Notes: a model not told the origin generated them from the sequence alone. A stretch of DNA of 64,000 nucleotides from Roseateles_C aquae (GCF_032337115.1 NZ_JAVXZY010000013.1:1-64000); one strand, 5' to 3'. Positions 46,337-62,331 are shown, counted from the first letter of the stretch. A program made the numbers and translations.

Positions 46337-46925
46337 CGCCAACAGCGGCGCTGGGCATGCACAGCCGGATCGAACCACCGGCACCGATCATCACGCGCAA
46401 TGCGGTGCTGCCGCTCGTGCTGTCACTGATGTCTATCGTTGCCAGGCCGCCCGCCTGCGCCTGGCCAAGGCTGTTGAACACGACGTTGTCGACGGCATTG
46501 CCATCGGCATCGGTGCCCGCCACGGTCACTGCTCCGCCACTGTTGCTGGGCGACCAAGAATCCACGATCTTGGGCTCGTTGACCGATGAAGGGGCAACAT
46601 CGCAGGCCCCCTCCGGGCTATTGACGCTGACCACCCACGATGGACCGGAAACTGACTGCGTGCATTTACCGGTGAGCACCTTGCTGGTCGAGTCCTCGAC
46701 CAGCCAGAAACCCATCGACGTGTTGCGACGCAGTGCTTCAAGTCGGGCACGCTCGACTGCGGCACGCATCGACTCCGCCGTGTTGCGCACCGACAGATTG
46801 CGCATCCACTGGCTGACGCTGGGCATCGCGGCGGCAAGCGCAAAACCAAAGATGGCCAGCACAACCACGAGTTCGATCAGCGTCAGACCTCGCTGCCGAT
46901 GCACTGATACCGGGATGCCTAGCAT
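46320..46925 (-). CDS. fimT: GspH/FimT-type minor pilin
   Basis: A 201-residue protein with prepilin motif RGLTLIELVVVLAIFGFALA and a GspH/FimT domain. These minor pilins prime pilus assembly, and some bind DNA during uptake. It starts at the ATG at 46925 and overlaps the pilE stop by 7 bp. The C terminus carries two cysteines, and its last 17 bp overlap pilV. Confidence 0.88.
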   Translation of the reverse strand: MLGIPVSVHRQRGLTLIELVVVLAIFGFALAAAMPSVSQWMRNLSVRNTAESMRAAVERARLEALRRNTSMGFWLVEDSTSKVLTGKCTQSVSGPSWVVSVNSPEGACDVAPSSVNEPKIVDSWSPSNSGGAVTVAGTDADGNAVDNVVFNSLGQAQAGGLATIDISDSTSGSTALRVMIGAGGSIRLCMPSAAVGDARRC

Positions 46926-47377
46926 TCGTCACCCCTCAACAGCCAGCAGGTCTTGCTCGAAGTCGCACCCTTGAACTCTGTCGTGGCCTTGCTGTTGTTG
47001 TGATCCAGCGTGTAAATGTGCCCACTGGCCTGCCCCTTGGCGCCTGTTGCTGTCAACAAATAGCCCTGACCGGAACTGCTGAGGGTACAGCTGTAGGTGA
47101 AATAGCTGGTAGCACTGAAGCTGCCCCAGGCCGGGGCATTGGTGCCATCCGCACAGGTTGTCGTGCCGTACTTGCGGTTGTCCTGGTAGTACTGCTCAAG
47201 CTTGATCCGGAAATCCGCCAACGCAGCCACGCCTTCAGGCAATTGCCCACGTCGGACATAGTCTCGGTAGCTTGGCAACGCAACGGCGGTAAGGATGCCA
47301 ACGATGGCCACAGCAATCATCAACTCGACAAGGGTGAATCCGGCTTGCTGGCGATACGGCTGGCCCTGAGCTCGCAT
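46919..47377 (-). CDS. pilE: Minor pilin PilE
   Basis: A 152-residue pilin-like protein: a short leader and QQAGFTLVELMIAVAIVGIL, with Glu at position 5 of the mature protein, then RDYVRRGQLPEGVAALADFR. The mature part has cysteines near 83, 105 and at the C terminus. The ATG at 47377 follows AGGA by 8 bp; the longer frame to 47482 is not needed. As the first gene of the minor pilin operon it is more likely the minor pilin PilE than the major pilin. Confidence 0.9.
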   Translation of the reverse strand: MRAQGQPYRQQAGFTLVELMIAVAIVGILTAVALPSYRDYVRRGQLPEGVAALADFRIKLEQYYQDNRKYGTTTCADGTNAPAWGSFSATSYFTYSCTLSSSGQGYLLTATGAKGQASGHIYTLDHNNSKATTEFKGATSSKTCWLLRGDEC

Positions 47378-47605
47378 GATGATTCCTGACACTGCTTGGA
47401 TGGACGGTACTGAGGGCTTGTCGACCTCTGTTGCTGGCAATTGTCGGCAGCGCCGCGCTGCCAGGTCGTGAATACTGCACATCTGAACACCCCCCTTGGA
47501 TGAGCGGAAGGGAGCTTGCGACCGACGGCCCGTGGTGGTAACGATCTGCTACGCAAGACTCTCCAGCCTTCCATGCTGCTCCAGGGCAAGCATGGACCAT
47601 GGACG

Positions 47606-47632
47606 AAAAAAAGCCACCCGAGGGTGGCTTTT
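47606..47632 (-). terminator. Rho-independent terminator after gltD
   Basis: An 11-bp perfect inverted repeat AAAAGCCACCC / GGGTGGCTTTT is separated by 2 bp, with a run of T on the minus strand after the stem. It lies about 22 bp after the gltD stop and separates gltBD from the pilin operon. The A/T flanks also allow some function for transcription from the other side. Confidence 0.85.
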
Positions 47633-47653
47633 GCGCAGTGCAAGCGGGGCGAT

Positions 47654-49129
<1,476 letters not shown>

Positions 49130-49158
49130 GATGGCTGCTTCCTTGTTCTGCTGAGGCC

Positions 49159-53916
<4,758 letters not shown>

Positions 53917-53983
53917 CACCTATCTCCGCGCAAAACATCAATGCGGCGAAGATTACTGCGCTGCAGCAAATGCAACAAGCAAG

Positions 53984-54786
53984 AATAAATGGGGTCAGAG
54001 TGTGATTTAAAGTTTTAGTGAGTTACATCAGTTTTTATTAGGGACACAGTAAAGGCACATTCAAGCCAGTGTCTTGCGTGGGCGGCCTCGCGGTCGCGCC
54101 CGCAACGGCCTATCCCTGTCTTGAGCCAGCGCACTGAGGTAAGCATCACCCCCCAGCGGCAAGCCGCGCTGCACGGCGGCCATGAAGATGCTCCGCTCGG
54201 CCTCGCTACAGCCCTCGTCCAGCAAGCGGCTGTAGGCCAGTTCGCGCTCGAACGGGGTGTTACCCAAGGCCCAGTATTGCGGATGGTCATAGACCAGGGG
54301 ATCGCGTCGGCGTCCCAGGTGGTGGGCACAGCTGGACCAGGGCGAATCACCCGCCTGCAGCGCTTCGCCAGCGGCAAGAGGCTGGCTGTCGATGCAGCGC
54401 ATGGCGGCCAGCAGATGCCGCTCGGCTTCCAAGGGCGCGCAGCGGAATCGACCATCCCACAAGGTTCCGCTGCGACCATGGCGCTTGTTGAACCAGGCGA
54501 CGTAGCGTCGCCCGAAAGATTGCATGGCCCGGCTGATCGCCACAGCCTGCGGCGGCGTGAGCAGCAGATGCAACTCGGAACTACACAGCGCGTAGGCGTG
54601 CATGGCCAGTTTCTGCGTGGCTGCACAGTCATGCAGGCAGGCCAGCAACTGCTCCCTGTCTCTGTCGTCACTGACGATGGCCTGCCGGTTGTGACCGCGC
54701 AGCAGCAGGTAATGAGGCTGTTCGGGCAGCGCCAAGCGGGCAAGTCGGGCCATCATGGAATCCAGTTGAGTCTGACCCCATTTATT
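53984..54786 (-). mobile_element. RAYT-type element bounded by inverted repeats
   Basis: An 18-bp sequence AATAAATGGGGTCAGAGT at 53984-54001 has its inverted copy at 54769-54786, with 17 of 18 matching bases. It encloses one gene, a REP-associated tyrosine transposase. Similar GGGGTCAGA sequences flank such genes in other bacteria. No target-site duplication was seen. The element lies between the gltB promoter side and dgt, in an otherwise conserved gene order, so it probably entered after that order was set. Confidence 0.8.
54061..54756 (-). CDS. REP-associated tyrosine transposase, altered HUH motif
   Basis: A 231-residue IS200-like Y1 transposase (RAYT). MARLARLALPEQPHYLLLRG, the tyrosine helix region SFGRRYVAWFNKRHGRSGTL and DGRFRC, and WSSCAHHLG are typical. 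The metal-binding HUH motif, usually NHVHLL, reads SELHLLL, so the first His is Glu, which may reduce activity. The start at 54756 gives the usual N terminus. The gene lies between the two inverted repeats described for the element. Confidence 0.88.
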   Translation of the reverse strand: MMARLARLALPEQPHYLLLRGHNRQAIVSDDRDREQLLACLHDCAATQKLAMHAYALCSSELHLLLTPPQAVAISRAMQSFGRRYVAWFNKRHGRSGTLWDGRFRCAPLEAERHLLAAMRCIDSQPLAAGEALQAGDSPWSSCAHHLGRRRDPLVYDHPQYWALGNTPFERELAYSRLLDEGCSEAERSIFMAAVQRGLPLGGDAYLSALAQDRDRPLRARPRGRPRKTLA

Positions 54787-54865
54787 ATCAGGCAACAGTT
54801 TGATGCTGGCCACACTTGCGTTGGTGGGCCGCAAGTCCAGCTTATGCGCCCTCCCGAGCGCTGCG

Positions 54866-56005
54866 CTAGTCGAACAGGCGTCGACCCGTCAGTCGCTCGT
54901 GCTCTTTCAGCGCAAAACGATCCGTCATGCCGGCGATGTAGTCCGCACAGGCGCGGGCATGGGAACGCGAGCCATCGCCCCCATCGGGCAGCAAGCCAGG
55001 ATCAGCCCGGTAGATCGAGAACAGCTCGCGCAAGACCTGCTCGGCCTTCTGCCGCTGCGCCTGGACTTGCGGATGGCGGTACAGCTTGGCAAAGAGAAAC
55101 TTCTTCAGTGCACTGCTCTCGCGACGCATCTCGCTGCTGAAGCGGATCAAGGGCGGCGCCTGGCGTACGGCATGCTCATCCGCCGGCGCGGCGGCCTCGA
55201 TGGCAGCGGAGCTGGCATCGACGATGTCGTAGACCTGCTGAGACAGCATGCGCCGTATCGTCTCAAACAACAGGCGCTTGCCCTGCAGCTGCGGGTAGGC
55301 CGACAGGGTTTCGCGCAGATAGCGGTCGACCAGTGGCACCTCGCGCAACTGCTCCAGCTCAAGCAAACCGGAGCGCACGCCGTCGTCGATATCGTGAGCG
55401 TTGTAGGCCACCTCGTCGGCCAGATTGCAGAGTTGCGCCTCCAGGCTGGGTTGAAACCCATGCAGGAAACGGTAGGCGACACCCTGCGGCTCCTGCGCTT
55501 CAAGCTGCTCGGCCTTGCTGCGCGCACAGTGCTTGAGGATGCCCTCACGGCTTTCGTAGCAGAGATTCAGGCCATCAAAAGCCGGATAGCGCTGCTCCAG
55601 CTGATCGACCACCCGCAGGCTTTGCAGATTGTGTTCAAAGCCGCCGTCAGCGGCCATGCACTCGTCCAGCACATCCTGTCCCGCATGACCGAACGGTGTA
55701 TGGCCGAGATCGTGCGCCAGCGCAATCGTCTCGATCAGGTCTTCATCCAGCCGCAGGCTGCGCCCAATCGAGCGCCCCAGCTGGGCAACCTCCAGCGAGT
55801 GCGTCAAACGGGTCCGGAACAGATCTCCCTCATGGTTCAGAAAGACCTGGGTCTTGTAGACCAGGCGGCGAAACGCCGTACTGTGGACGATGCGATCGCG
55901 GTCACGCTGAAAACAGCTGCGCGTTGGCGCGTCGGCCTCGGCGTGGCGTCGCCCTCGGCTGCGGGCAGCATGGCTGGCGTAGGGAGCAAGTGCTGCGATC
56001 GTCAT
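54866..56005 (-). CDS. dgt: Deoxyguanosinetriphosphate triphosphohydrolase-like protein
   Basis: A 379-residue HD-domain protein. HD-superfamily residues are in RTRLTHSLEVAQ and AHDLGHTPFGHAG. The family hydrolyses dGTP, or other dNTPs, to the nucleoside and triphosphate. The ATG at 56005 (MTIAALAPY) is preferred to the one at 56026, which overlaps aroB. The aroK-aroB-dgt order is common in betaproteobacteria. The exact nucleotide preference is unknown. Confidence 0.93.
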   Translation of the reverse strand: MTIAALAPYASHAARSRGRRHAEADAPTRSCFQRDRDRIVHSTAFRRLVYKTQVFLNHEGDLFRTRLTHSLEVAQLGRSIGRSLRLDEDLIETIALAHDLGHTPFGHAGQDVLDECMAADGGFEHNLQSLRVVDQLEQRYPAFDGLNLCYESREGILKHCARSKAEQLEAQEPQGVAYRFLHGFQPSLEAQLCNLADEVAYNAHDIDDGVRSGLLELEQLREVPLVDRYLRETLSAYPQLQGKRLLFETIRRMLSQQVYDIVDASSAAIEAAAPADEHAVRQAPPLIRFSSEMRRESSALKKFLFAKLYRHPQVQAQRQKAEQVLRELFSIYRADPGLLPDGGDGSRSHARACADYIAGMTDRFALKEHERLTGRRLFD

Positions 56006-56022
56006 CACGGCTCCCGCTCGGA

Positions 56023-57135
56023 TCAAGCCAGGTGAGCCTGAAGAACCTCGTTAACCAGCTCGTCGCTGGCACTGCGCATGCCGGCACGGCCCAAGGCTTC
56101 GATGACGACGAAACGGATCTCGCCCGCTTCCGACTTCTTGTCCATGCGCATCAGCTCCAGATAGCGCGACGTGCCCAGATCCGGCGCCTTCACGGGCAGG
56201 CCGGCCGCCTGGATCAGCCGAGTCATGCGCGTCAGGAAACTGCCAGGCATCAAGCCCAGCCGGACCGACAGATCGCTGGCCAGCACCATGCCGCAACCGA
56301 CGGCTTCGCCATGCAACCATTCACCGTATCCCAGCCCCGTTTCAATGGCGTGGCCAAAGGTGTGGCCGAAGTTCAGGATCGCCCGCAGCCCCTGCTCACG
56401 CTCATCCTGACCGACAACGGCGGCCTTGATCTCGCAGCTGCGGCGCACGGCATAGGCCAGTGCTTGCTTGTCTCGCGCCAGCAAGGCTGGCAGATTCGCT
56501 TCCAACCAGTCGAGGAACGATGCATCGGCAATCGGGCCGTACTTGATCACCTCGGCCAGCCCCGCCGACAGCTCGCGGGCCGGCAAGGTGTCCAGCGTGT
56601 CCAGATCGGCAATCACCCGTTCAGGTTGATAGAAGGCCCCGAGCATGTTCTTGCCCAGCGGATGATTGATGGCCGTCTTGCCGCCGACCGAAGAATCGAC
56701 TTGCGAGAGCAAGGTAGTCGGGATCTGCACGAAGGGAACACCGCGCATATAAATCGCCGCGGCAAAGCCGGTCATATCGCCAACGACGCCACCGCCTAGC
56801 GCGAACAAAACTGTCTTGCGATCAGCTGCAGCGGCCAGCAGCGTGTCGGCAATACGGTTCAGCGAGGCCCAGTCTTTGTATGCCTCGCCGTCGTCGAGCT
56901 CGAGCTGCAGAACTTGCTTGTAATGCAACTGCAGCTGTGCTTTGACGCGCGCCAGATACAGCGGGGCAACGGTTGTGTTGCTGACGATCAGGGCGGTGGC
57001 AGCCCTGGGTAGGCCAGTCCAGCTACAGGCTCGATCCAATAGGCCGCCGCCGATCAGGATGTCGTAGCTACGCTCGGCCAGTGCGATTCGGACGGCATCA
57101 ACGGAAGGCAAGGTGTGGCTCAATGTATTCATCAT
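56023..57135 (-). CDS. aroB: 3-dehydroquinate synthase
   Basis: A 370-residue shikimate-pathway enzyme converting DAHP into 3-dehydroquinate. Motifs are ALGGGVVGDMTGFAAA (NAD binding), QVDSSVGGKTAINHPLGKN and LNFGHTFGHAIE (zinc histidines). ATG codons at 57135 and 57132 are both possible. It follows aroK by 67 bp on the same strand. Confidence 0.97.
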   Translation of the reverse strand: MMNTLSHTLPSVDAVRIALAERSYDILIGGGLLDRACSWTGLPRAATALIVSNTTVAPLYLARVKAQLQLHYKQVLQLELDDGEAYKDWASLNRIADTLLAAAADRKTVLFALGGGVVGDMTGFAAAIYMRGVPFVQIPTTLLSQVDSSVGGKTAINHPLGKNMLGAFYQPERVIADLDTLDTLPARELSAGLAEVIKYGPIADASFLDWLEANLPALLARDKQALAYAVRRSCEIKAAVVGQDEREQGLRAILNFGHTFGHAIETGLGYGEWLHGEAVGCGMVLASDLSVRLGLMPGSFLTRMTRLIQAAGLPVKAPDLGTSRYLELMRMDKKSEAGEIRFVVIEALGRAGMRSASDELVNEVLQAHLA

Positions 57136-57202
57136 TGGCCAGTTTAAGGCCTGCTCCAGCACACACCCTGGCACCATAGCAACCGGCAGGCGCCGACCTG
57201 CT

Positions 57203-57763
57203 TTAGTTGGCGGTGTTCAGCGGTGCCGACTGGCCGCTTCGGCCATCCATCACACCAGCCAGTTCCAGTTGCATCGCCACCATGTTTACCAGCGAGGCCA
57301 CTGACGGCCGGCCCGTCTCGAGAACGAAATGGGCACATTGACGGTAAGCCGGGTCGCGTTGCGCATAGAGCTCCCGCAGTTTGCGCAGAGGGTCGGCCAC
57401 CTGAAGCAGTGGCCGCTGAGTGTCGTGGCGCAGCCTCCGGAACAGCTCTTCTGGCGACGAGTGCAAATAGACCACGGTTGCACCTGCTCGCAGTGCCGCC
57501 CGGTTGCTCGGCCTGAGCACAGCGCCCCCGCCGGTGGCGATCACCGCATCACCGGGCTGCGTCAGCAGATCGGTGATGGCCTGCTGTTCCAGGCTGCGGA
57601 AAGCGTCTTCTCCATGTTCGTCGAAAAACTGCCGGATCGTGCCGCCGATACGCTGCTCGATCAGGCTGTCGGAGTCAGCAAAGCCAAGACCCAACTGGCG
57701 CGCCAAGCCGCGCCCGACACTGGACTTGCCTCCGCCGGGCATGCCGACCAGAGCGACTTTCAA
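57203..57763 (-). CDS. aroK: Shikimate kinase
   Basis: A 186-residue P-loop kinase phosphorylating shikimate at position 3. Walker A is GMPGGGKSS at 7-15; the DSD shikimate-binding motif (FADSDSLIE), the lid arginine region and VIATGGGAVLRP follow. It begins 13 bp after the stop of the Ig-repeat lipoprotein gene. Usually the gene follows pilQ directly; here that gene is inserted between. Confidence 0.96.
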   Translation of the reverse strand: MKVALVGMPGGGKSSVGRGLARQLGLGFADSDSLIEQRIGGTIRQFFDEHGEDAFRSLEQQAITDLLTQPGDAVIATGGGAVLRPSNRAALRAGATVVYLHSSPEELFRRLRHDTQRPLLQVADPLRKLRELYAQRDPAYRQCAHFVLETGRPSVASLVNMVAMQLELAGVMDGRSGQSAPLNTAN

Positions 57764-57776
57764 TTGAACTCAACAC

Positions 57777-60128
57777 TCAATTTGGACTTGAGCAGCTATT
57801 GCTTATGCCGTAGGGGCTCAACGCAAACGGCGGTGTCGCCTCGGACTTGATGACGCTCAGCGGCACAGGCAGCCACCGTTCCGGCCCAAACAAGGTGTTG
57901 GGCGCACCGGCCAAGGGCATGCGCCCAAACCAAGCCGGCGGGCTGATCACGCCACTCGCGCTCGCTTGAATCGAGAACTCAACCCAGGATGCGACACTCT
58001 TCAGGAATTCAATTCGCACGGTCGCCAAGCCACTTGCGTCAGTCTTGGTGGAACCGACCATATAGATCGATACATCAGACTTGCGAGGATCAAGCTGGCC
58101 GGAACCATTGATATCTTCGCCTGCTTCAATAGTTCCATTCCGATAACCACCAATCAACGCGTCTTCGTTGGCGCAACGGATCTGCACGGATTGGACCCAA
58201 ATTTTGTTCACCGTATCAAAAGACCAGTCGCCCTTGCGGTATTGCAGGAGATCAATCACCGGCGAGATCTGCACATTCGACTTCGGATTCCCGGCTGCAT
58301 CAACAACCAGTACCGTGTAATCCTGTGTATACGTCAGGCCTGTTGCGCCTTCGCCAATCAGTCCATTCGTGCCAATAGAGACTGAGACTGGTTGCTCCAC
58401 GATAGTCAAACTGACGCTCAAGAGCCTATTGCTAGGGCAGCTTGCAATCTGCTCGACAGAATCGTCGATTTGGTAGCAAGCAAAGACCTTGAGTTGTTGA
58501 GTCGGGCTTGAACGCTGCCCAGCCACTACGCTGAACGCTGCCACACCATTCAGATCGGAGTAGACAATCTTGTCGGCACCCGAACTGATGGTGGCATCAG
58601 TTGAAGTTGCATTGGCGCCAAATCCAATACGTGCCCGCACGTTCGCCACCGGCGCATTGTTGGCCCCCCGGAAAAGGAGGCGCATCTCCGAACGGTTGTC
58701 CGACTTGCCAAGCGCATTCACCGCGACGACGTTGGGCGTGGCAGTAAACGTAGCGGACTGGATCGTGCCAACTGCAACCGGAACCGCAGCATTGATCTGC
58801 ACGGTACTGGCAACTCCGATCCCCCCTGCTGCCGCAATGATGGAGGTCGGGCCGCTGCCTGCAGCGACGTAGCTGTACACCCACTTGCCCGAACTATCGG
58901 TGGTGCCAGCACCACCAAGCCCGGATGGCCCGGTAGCTGTAATCGCAAAGTTCGGCATCGGATTGCCGTTGATGTCGGTCAGCGTGTATTCCACCGTGCC
59001 GGCATCACCTGCATTCAAAGTGCCAGGCTGCAAGGTGGCCTGCAACTTGGCCCCATTGACTGAGAACGCAGCTGTGCGCTTCAGTGTCTTGCTGGTGGCA
59101 GTCACGGTGACCAGGCGATTCGAGCGATCAGAACCAATGCTCACTGTCGCCTTGATTTCGCCCTTGGCATCCGTCGCCTTCGCAGATGGCACCAGCACGG
59201 CGTTGTTGTCAACCGCAAAGATCACTTCGACACCGGCTGCGGCATTGCGGTTGGCATCCACGGCGGTAACTACGACATCGACGGTATCCAAACCGGAATT
59301 CCCGACGGTCAGCTTGTTCAATGTCAGGCTCAGGTCGGAGGCGACGCCGACCGAACCAGTTGCGGCGTCCACCACATCGAAGCTCACCGAGCGCGTCACT
59401 GTTCCACTACTGACCGTCAGCGCAACCCGGCGATTGGTATGGTTGTTGCCGAGCGAGACCTTGGCGTTCAACTGCCCCGAGGCCGCGTCGGTGGAAGTTG
59501 CACCACCATCAGCCTGAACAAAGGCATCACCAACGTCAACAATCCGCAGAGATACAGGTACCCCGCCAATCGCCGACCGATTGGCATCAAGTGAGGTCAC
59601 TGTCGCAGTCAACTGCTCTGAACCATTGTTGGCCATCGTGGCTTTGGACAGCACCACGGCCAGGTCAGCGACCTTGCTACCGTTCACTGCATCAACAACG
59701 TTGAAGCTGAACTTCTTCGAGATCGAACCCGAGGTCGCCGTCACATTGATGGTACGGCTGGTACGGTCAACCAGCGACACTTTCGCCAGCAACTGACCGC
59801 TGGCTTTGTCAGTGGTCTTGGCCGCCGGAATGACGATGGCGCCCGCGTCGACCTCTACGGTCACCGGCACTTCCGTACCGATGAGCGCAGCGTTTCCCTG
59901 TGCGAGTGCTGTGATCGTCAAGTTGACGACATCAGAACCCGTATTCGGAATACTCGTCTTGTCAGCGACGATCGCCAGGTCAGTCAAAGTGCTCGGCGTT
60001 GTTCCGCCGCCACCGCCCAACACTGGCGTGCCTGCACTCCCCCCGCCCCCACAGGCGCTCAGCAGCAGTGACAGTGATGCGCCACAGGCAAGCAACCACC
60101 GTCCGCCGGCTTGCAATATCGTCTTCAT
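57777..60128 (-). CDS. Ig-like repeat lipoprotein, function unknown
   Basis: A 783-residue predicted outer-membrane or periplasmic lipoprotein: signal peptide with lipobox LLLSAC (Cys26), a Gly-rich linker, then a series of about five to six bacterial Ig-like repeats (invasin or Big-1 type) of roughly 90-100 residues between about 45 and 500. Repeats share elements such as TATSGSISKKFSFNV and VSLGNNHTNRRVAL. The C-terminal 280 residues are less repetitive and have four cysteines. Such repeats make rigid rods in adhesins. It sits 50 bp after pilQ in a conserved operon, so a link to pilus function is possible but unproven. Confidence 0.82.
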   Translation of the reverse strand: MKTILQAGGRWLLACGASLSLLLSACGGGGSAGTPVLGGGGGTTPSTLTDLAIVADKTSIPNTGSDVVNLTITALAQGNAALIGTEVPVTVEVDAGAIVIPAAKTTDKASGQLLAKVSLVDRTSRTINVTATSGSISKKFSFNVVDAVNGSKVADLAVVLSKATMANNGSEQLTATVTSLDANRSAIGGVPVSLRIVDVGDAFVQADGGATSTDAASGQLNAKVSLGNNHTNRRVALTVSSGTVTRSVSFDVVDAATGSVGVASDLSLTLNKLTVGNSGLDTVDVVVTAVDANRNAAAGVEVIFAVDNNAVLVPSAKATDAKGEIKATVSIGSDRSNRLVTVTATSKTLKRTAAFSVNGAKLQATLQPGTLNAGDAGTVEYTLTDINGNPMPNFAITATGPSGLGGAGTTDSSGKWVYSYVAAGSGPTSIIAAAGGIGVASTVQINAAVPVAVGTIQSATFTATPNVVAVNALGKSDNRSEMRLLFRGANNAPVANVRARIGFGANATSTDATISSGADKIVYSDLNGVAAFSVVAGQRSSPTQQLKVFACYQIDDSVEQIASCPSNRLLSVSLTIVEQPVSVSIGTNGLIGEGATGLTYTQDYTVLVVDAAGNPKSNVQISPVIDLLQYRKGDWSFDTVNKIWVQSVQIRCANEDALIGGYRNGTIEAGEDINGSGQLDPRKSDVSIYMVGSTKTDASGLATVRIEFLKSVASWVEFSIQASASGVISPPAWFGRMPLAGAPNTLFGPERWLPVPLSVIKSEATPPFALSPYGISNSCSSPN

Positions 60129-60178
60129 TTCATTTCTCTCCTTGCACGATGACTGTCACAGCCATCTGCCTACTCAGC

Positions 60179-62308
60179 TTAGCGGACCGTCACCCGGTCA
60201 CTCACGACCTTGGGCGTGATGAAGATCAGCAATTCCGTTTTGTTGCTCAGACGCGCATTGTTGCGGAACAGGTTGCCGACAATCGGCACATCGCCGAGCA
60301 AAGGCACCTTGCGCACATCATCGCGCTCTTCAATGGTGAAGATGCCCCCAATCACAACCGTGCCGCCGTTCTCAACAAGCACCTGTGTCTTGACATGCTT
60401 GTTGTTGATTGCATAGCCCTGTGGTGTCAGGTCACCGCGGCTGTCCTTGTTGACGTCAACTTCAAGAATCACGTTCCCCTCAGGCGTGATCTGGGGCGTC
60501 ACTTCCAGCTTTAAGTTCGCCTTCTTGAAAGTAACGGCCGTTGCACCGCTTGAGGTCGCGGTCTGATAGGGAATTTCTTCGCCTTGTTCAATCAGCGCCT
60601 TGACCTGATCCGCTGTGATGACACGTGGACTGGAAACAATCTTGCCCTTGCCATCGGCTTCCAGCGCTGACAGTTCCAGATTCAAAAAGCGATTGGCCGT
60701 CGCATTGAACAAGGACAAGGCAAAAGTCGCTGGCAAGGTGCCCTGCACGCTGGATGCGGGCAGATTGATGAACTGCGTGTTGGCGTAGTCCGATTTGGGC
60801 GCCTGAAGCGTCTGCGAGCCAACAGCGGTGTAGTTGCCGCCAATCGTTACGTAGTTGCTGCCACCGACGTTGTAGCCAGGCACACCACCATTCAGGCCGC
60901 GCACATCTGAAGCGCCCAGTTTGACACCCAGGGCGCGGCCGAACTTGTCGTCCGCTTCGACGATGCGAGCCTCGATCAAAACCTGCCGAACCGGCACGTC
61001 TATCTTGGCGATCATCGACATGATCTCTTCCAGCTTGGAGGGAATGTCGGTTAGGAACAGTTGGTTGGTCCGGCTTTCAAAGATGACACTGCCGCGCGAG
61101 GACAGAATGCGCGTGGCATTGCTACCGCCGCCGCTCTGCCCCGAGGATTGCCCGGTCAAGCCCTTGGCGACTTCCTCCGCCTTGGTGTAGTTCAACTGAA
61201 TCGACTGCGTACGCAGTGGCTCCAACTGAGCGATCTGAGCCTTGGCTTCCAGATCAACCTTTTCCTTGGCTGAGAGCTCATCCTTGGGCGCGATCCACAG
61301 CACATTCCCGGACTTGCGCAGTCCGAGCCCCTTGGCCTGCATGATGATGTCCAGCGCTTGATCCCAAGGGACATCCTTCAGGCGCAGCGTCACACTGCCG
61401 GTGACCGAATCGCTGGTCACGACGTTGAAGTTGGTGAAGTCGGCAATCACCTGCAGCAACGCGCGAACTTCAATGTTCTGGAAGTTCAGGGAAAGCTTGT
61501 CACCCGCAAATCCGGGGCCAGCCACCAGCTTGTTAGGGTCCACCTTTTGCGGCCTGACTTCAAGCACGAACTGGTTGTCGCTTTGGTAGGCGCTGTGTTC
61601 CCACGAGCCCTTGGGCTCGATCACCATGCGCACCTTGTCGCCGTTCTGCGTCGTCGTCACCGTTTGCACCGGGCTGCCGAAGTCTGTCACATCGAGGCGA
61701 CGCTTCAGGCTGTCAGGAACACTGGAGCGCAGGAACTCGACGACCAGATTCTGGCCAACCTGCTGGATATCGACGCCAACCTGGTTGCTGGGCAGATTGA
61801 CCACCACCCGACCGGCACCATCCTGTCCACGACGAAAATCGATATCCCGCAGGGCCTGTGGCGCATTGTTTAGGCTGGCCGCGAAATGCACTGCGTCACC
61901 ACTGCTGGCCGTCGTGGCAGCCGACTGAGCAGCGTCGAGAATAATGACCAGCGCCTTATCCTCCAGGCGAGCCTTGTATCCCGAGGCCTGACGGAGATTG
62001 AGGACGACACGGGTTCGTTCACCTGCCTGCGCCACGACAGCGGAACGTAGATTGCCCTGGTTGATGTCGACAGCCGAACGCCCCATGCCGTTGACGATGC
62101 CGGGCAGATCAATGGCGATGCGCGGCGGGCTTTGCACCGTGAAGCCGCGAGGCAGTTCGCTCAAGCTTTCGGATAGCTCGATGCGGATCAGCTCGGTACC
62201 GGCCTGCTGCACGCTGTTGATGGCACGAATGGCGTTCTCCGCCCACGCCTGCATGGACAGGCCCAGAGCCAGGCACAGCCCCAAACCTAGACTGCGCGTC
62301 ATCCTCAT
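60179..62308 (-). CDS. pilQ: Type IV pilus secretin PilQ
   Basis: A 709-residue outer-membrane secretin: signal peptide (about 1-25), AMIN domains (about 30-250), N0/N1 domains (NFNVVTSDSVTGSVTLRLK), and the secretin domain (about 440-700) with the VPLLGDVPIVGNLFR signature near the C terminus. It forms the pore through which the pilus passes. The ATG at 62308 is preceded by AGGAG at a 9-bp spacing; starts at 62335 and 62380 lie in pilP. Next gene after pilP. Confidence 0.97.
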   Translation of the reverse strand: MRMTRSLGLGLCLALGLSMQAWAENAIRAINSVQQAGTELIRIELSESLSELPRGFTVQSPPRIAIDLPGIVNGMGRSAVDINQGNLRSAVVAQAGERTRVVLNLRQASGYKARLEDKALVIILDAAQSAATTASSGDAVHFAASLNNAPQALRDIDFRRGQDGAGRVVVNLPSNQVGVDIQQVGQNLVVEFLRSSVPDSLKRRLDVTDFGSPVQTVTTTQNGDKVRMVIEPKGSWEHSAYQSDNQFVLEVRPQKVDPNKLVAGPGFAGDKLSLNFQNIEVRALLQVIADFTNFNVVTSDSVTGSVTLRLKDVPWDQALDIIMQAKGLGLRKSGNVLWIAPKDELSAKEKVDLEAKAQIAQLEPLRTQSIQLNYTKAEEVAKGLTGQSSGQSGGGSNATRILSSRGSVIFESRTNQLFLTDIPSKLEEIMSMIAKIDVPVRQVLIEARIVEADDKFGRALGVKLGASDVRGLNGGVPGYNVGGSNYVTIGGNYTAVGSQTLQAPKSDYANTQFINLPASSVQGTLPATFALSLFNATANRFLNLELSALEADGKGKIVSSPRVITADQVKALIEQGEEIPYQTATSSGATAVTFKKANLKLEVTPQITPEGNVILEVDVNKDSRGDLTPQGYAINNKHVKTQVLVENGGTVVIGGIFTIEERDDVRKVPLLGDVPIVGNLFRNNARLSNKTELLIFITPKVVSDRVTVR

Positions 62309-62331
62309 GTTCTGCGTCTCCTGGCAAATAC

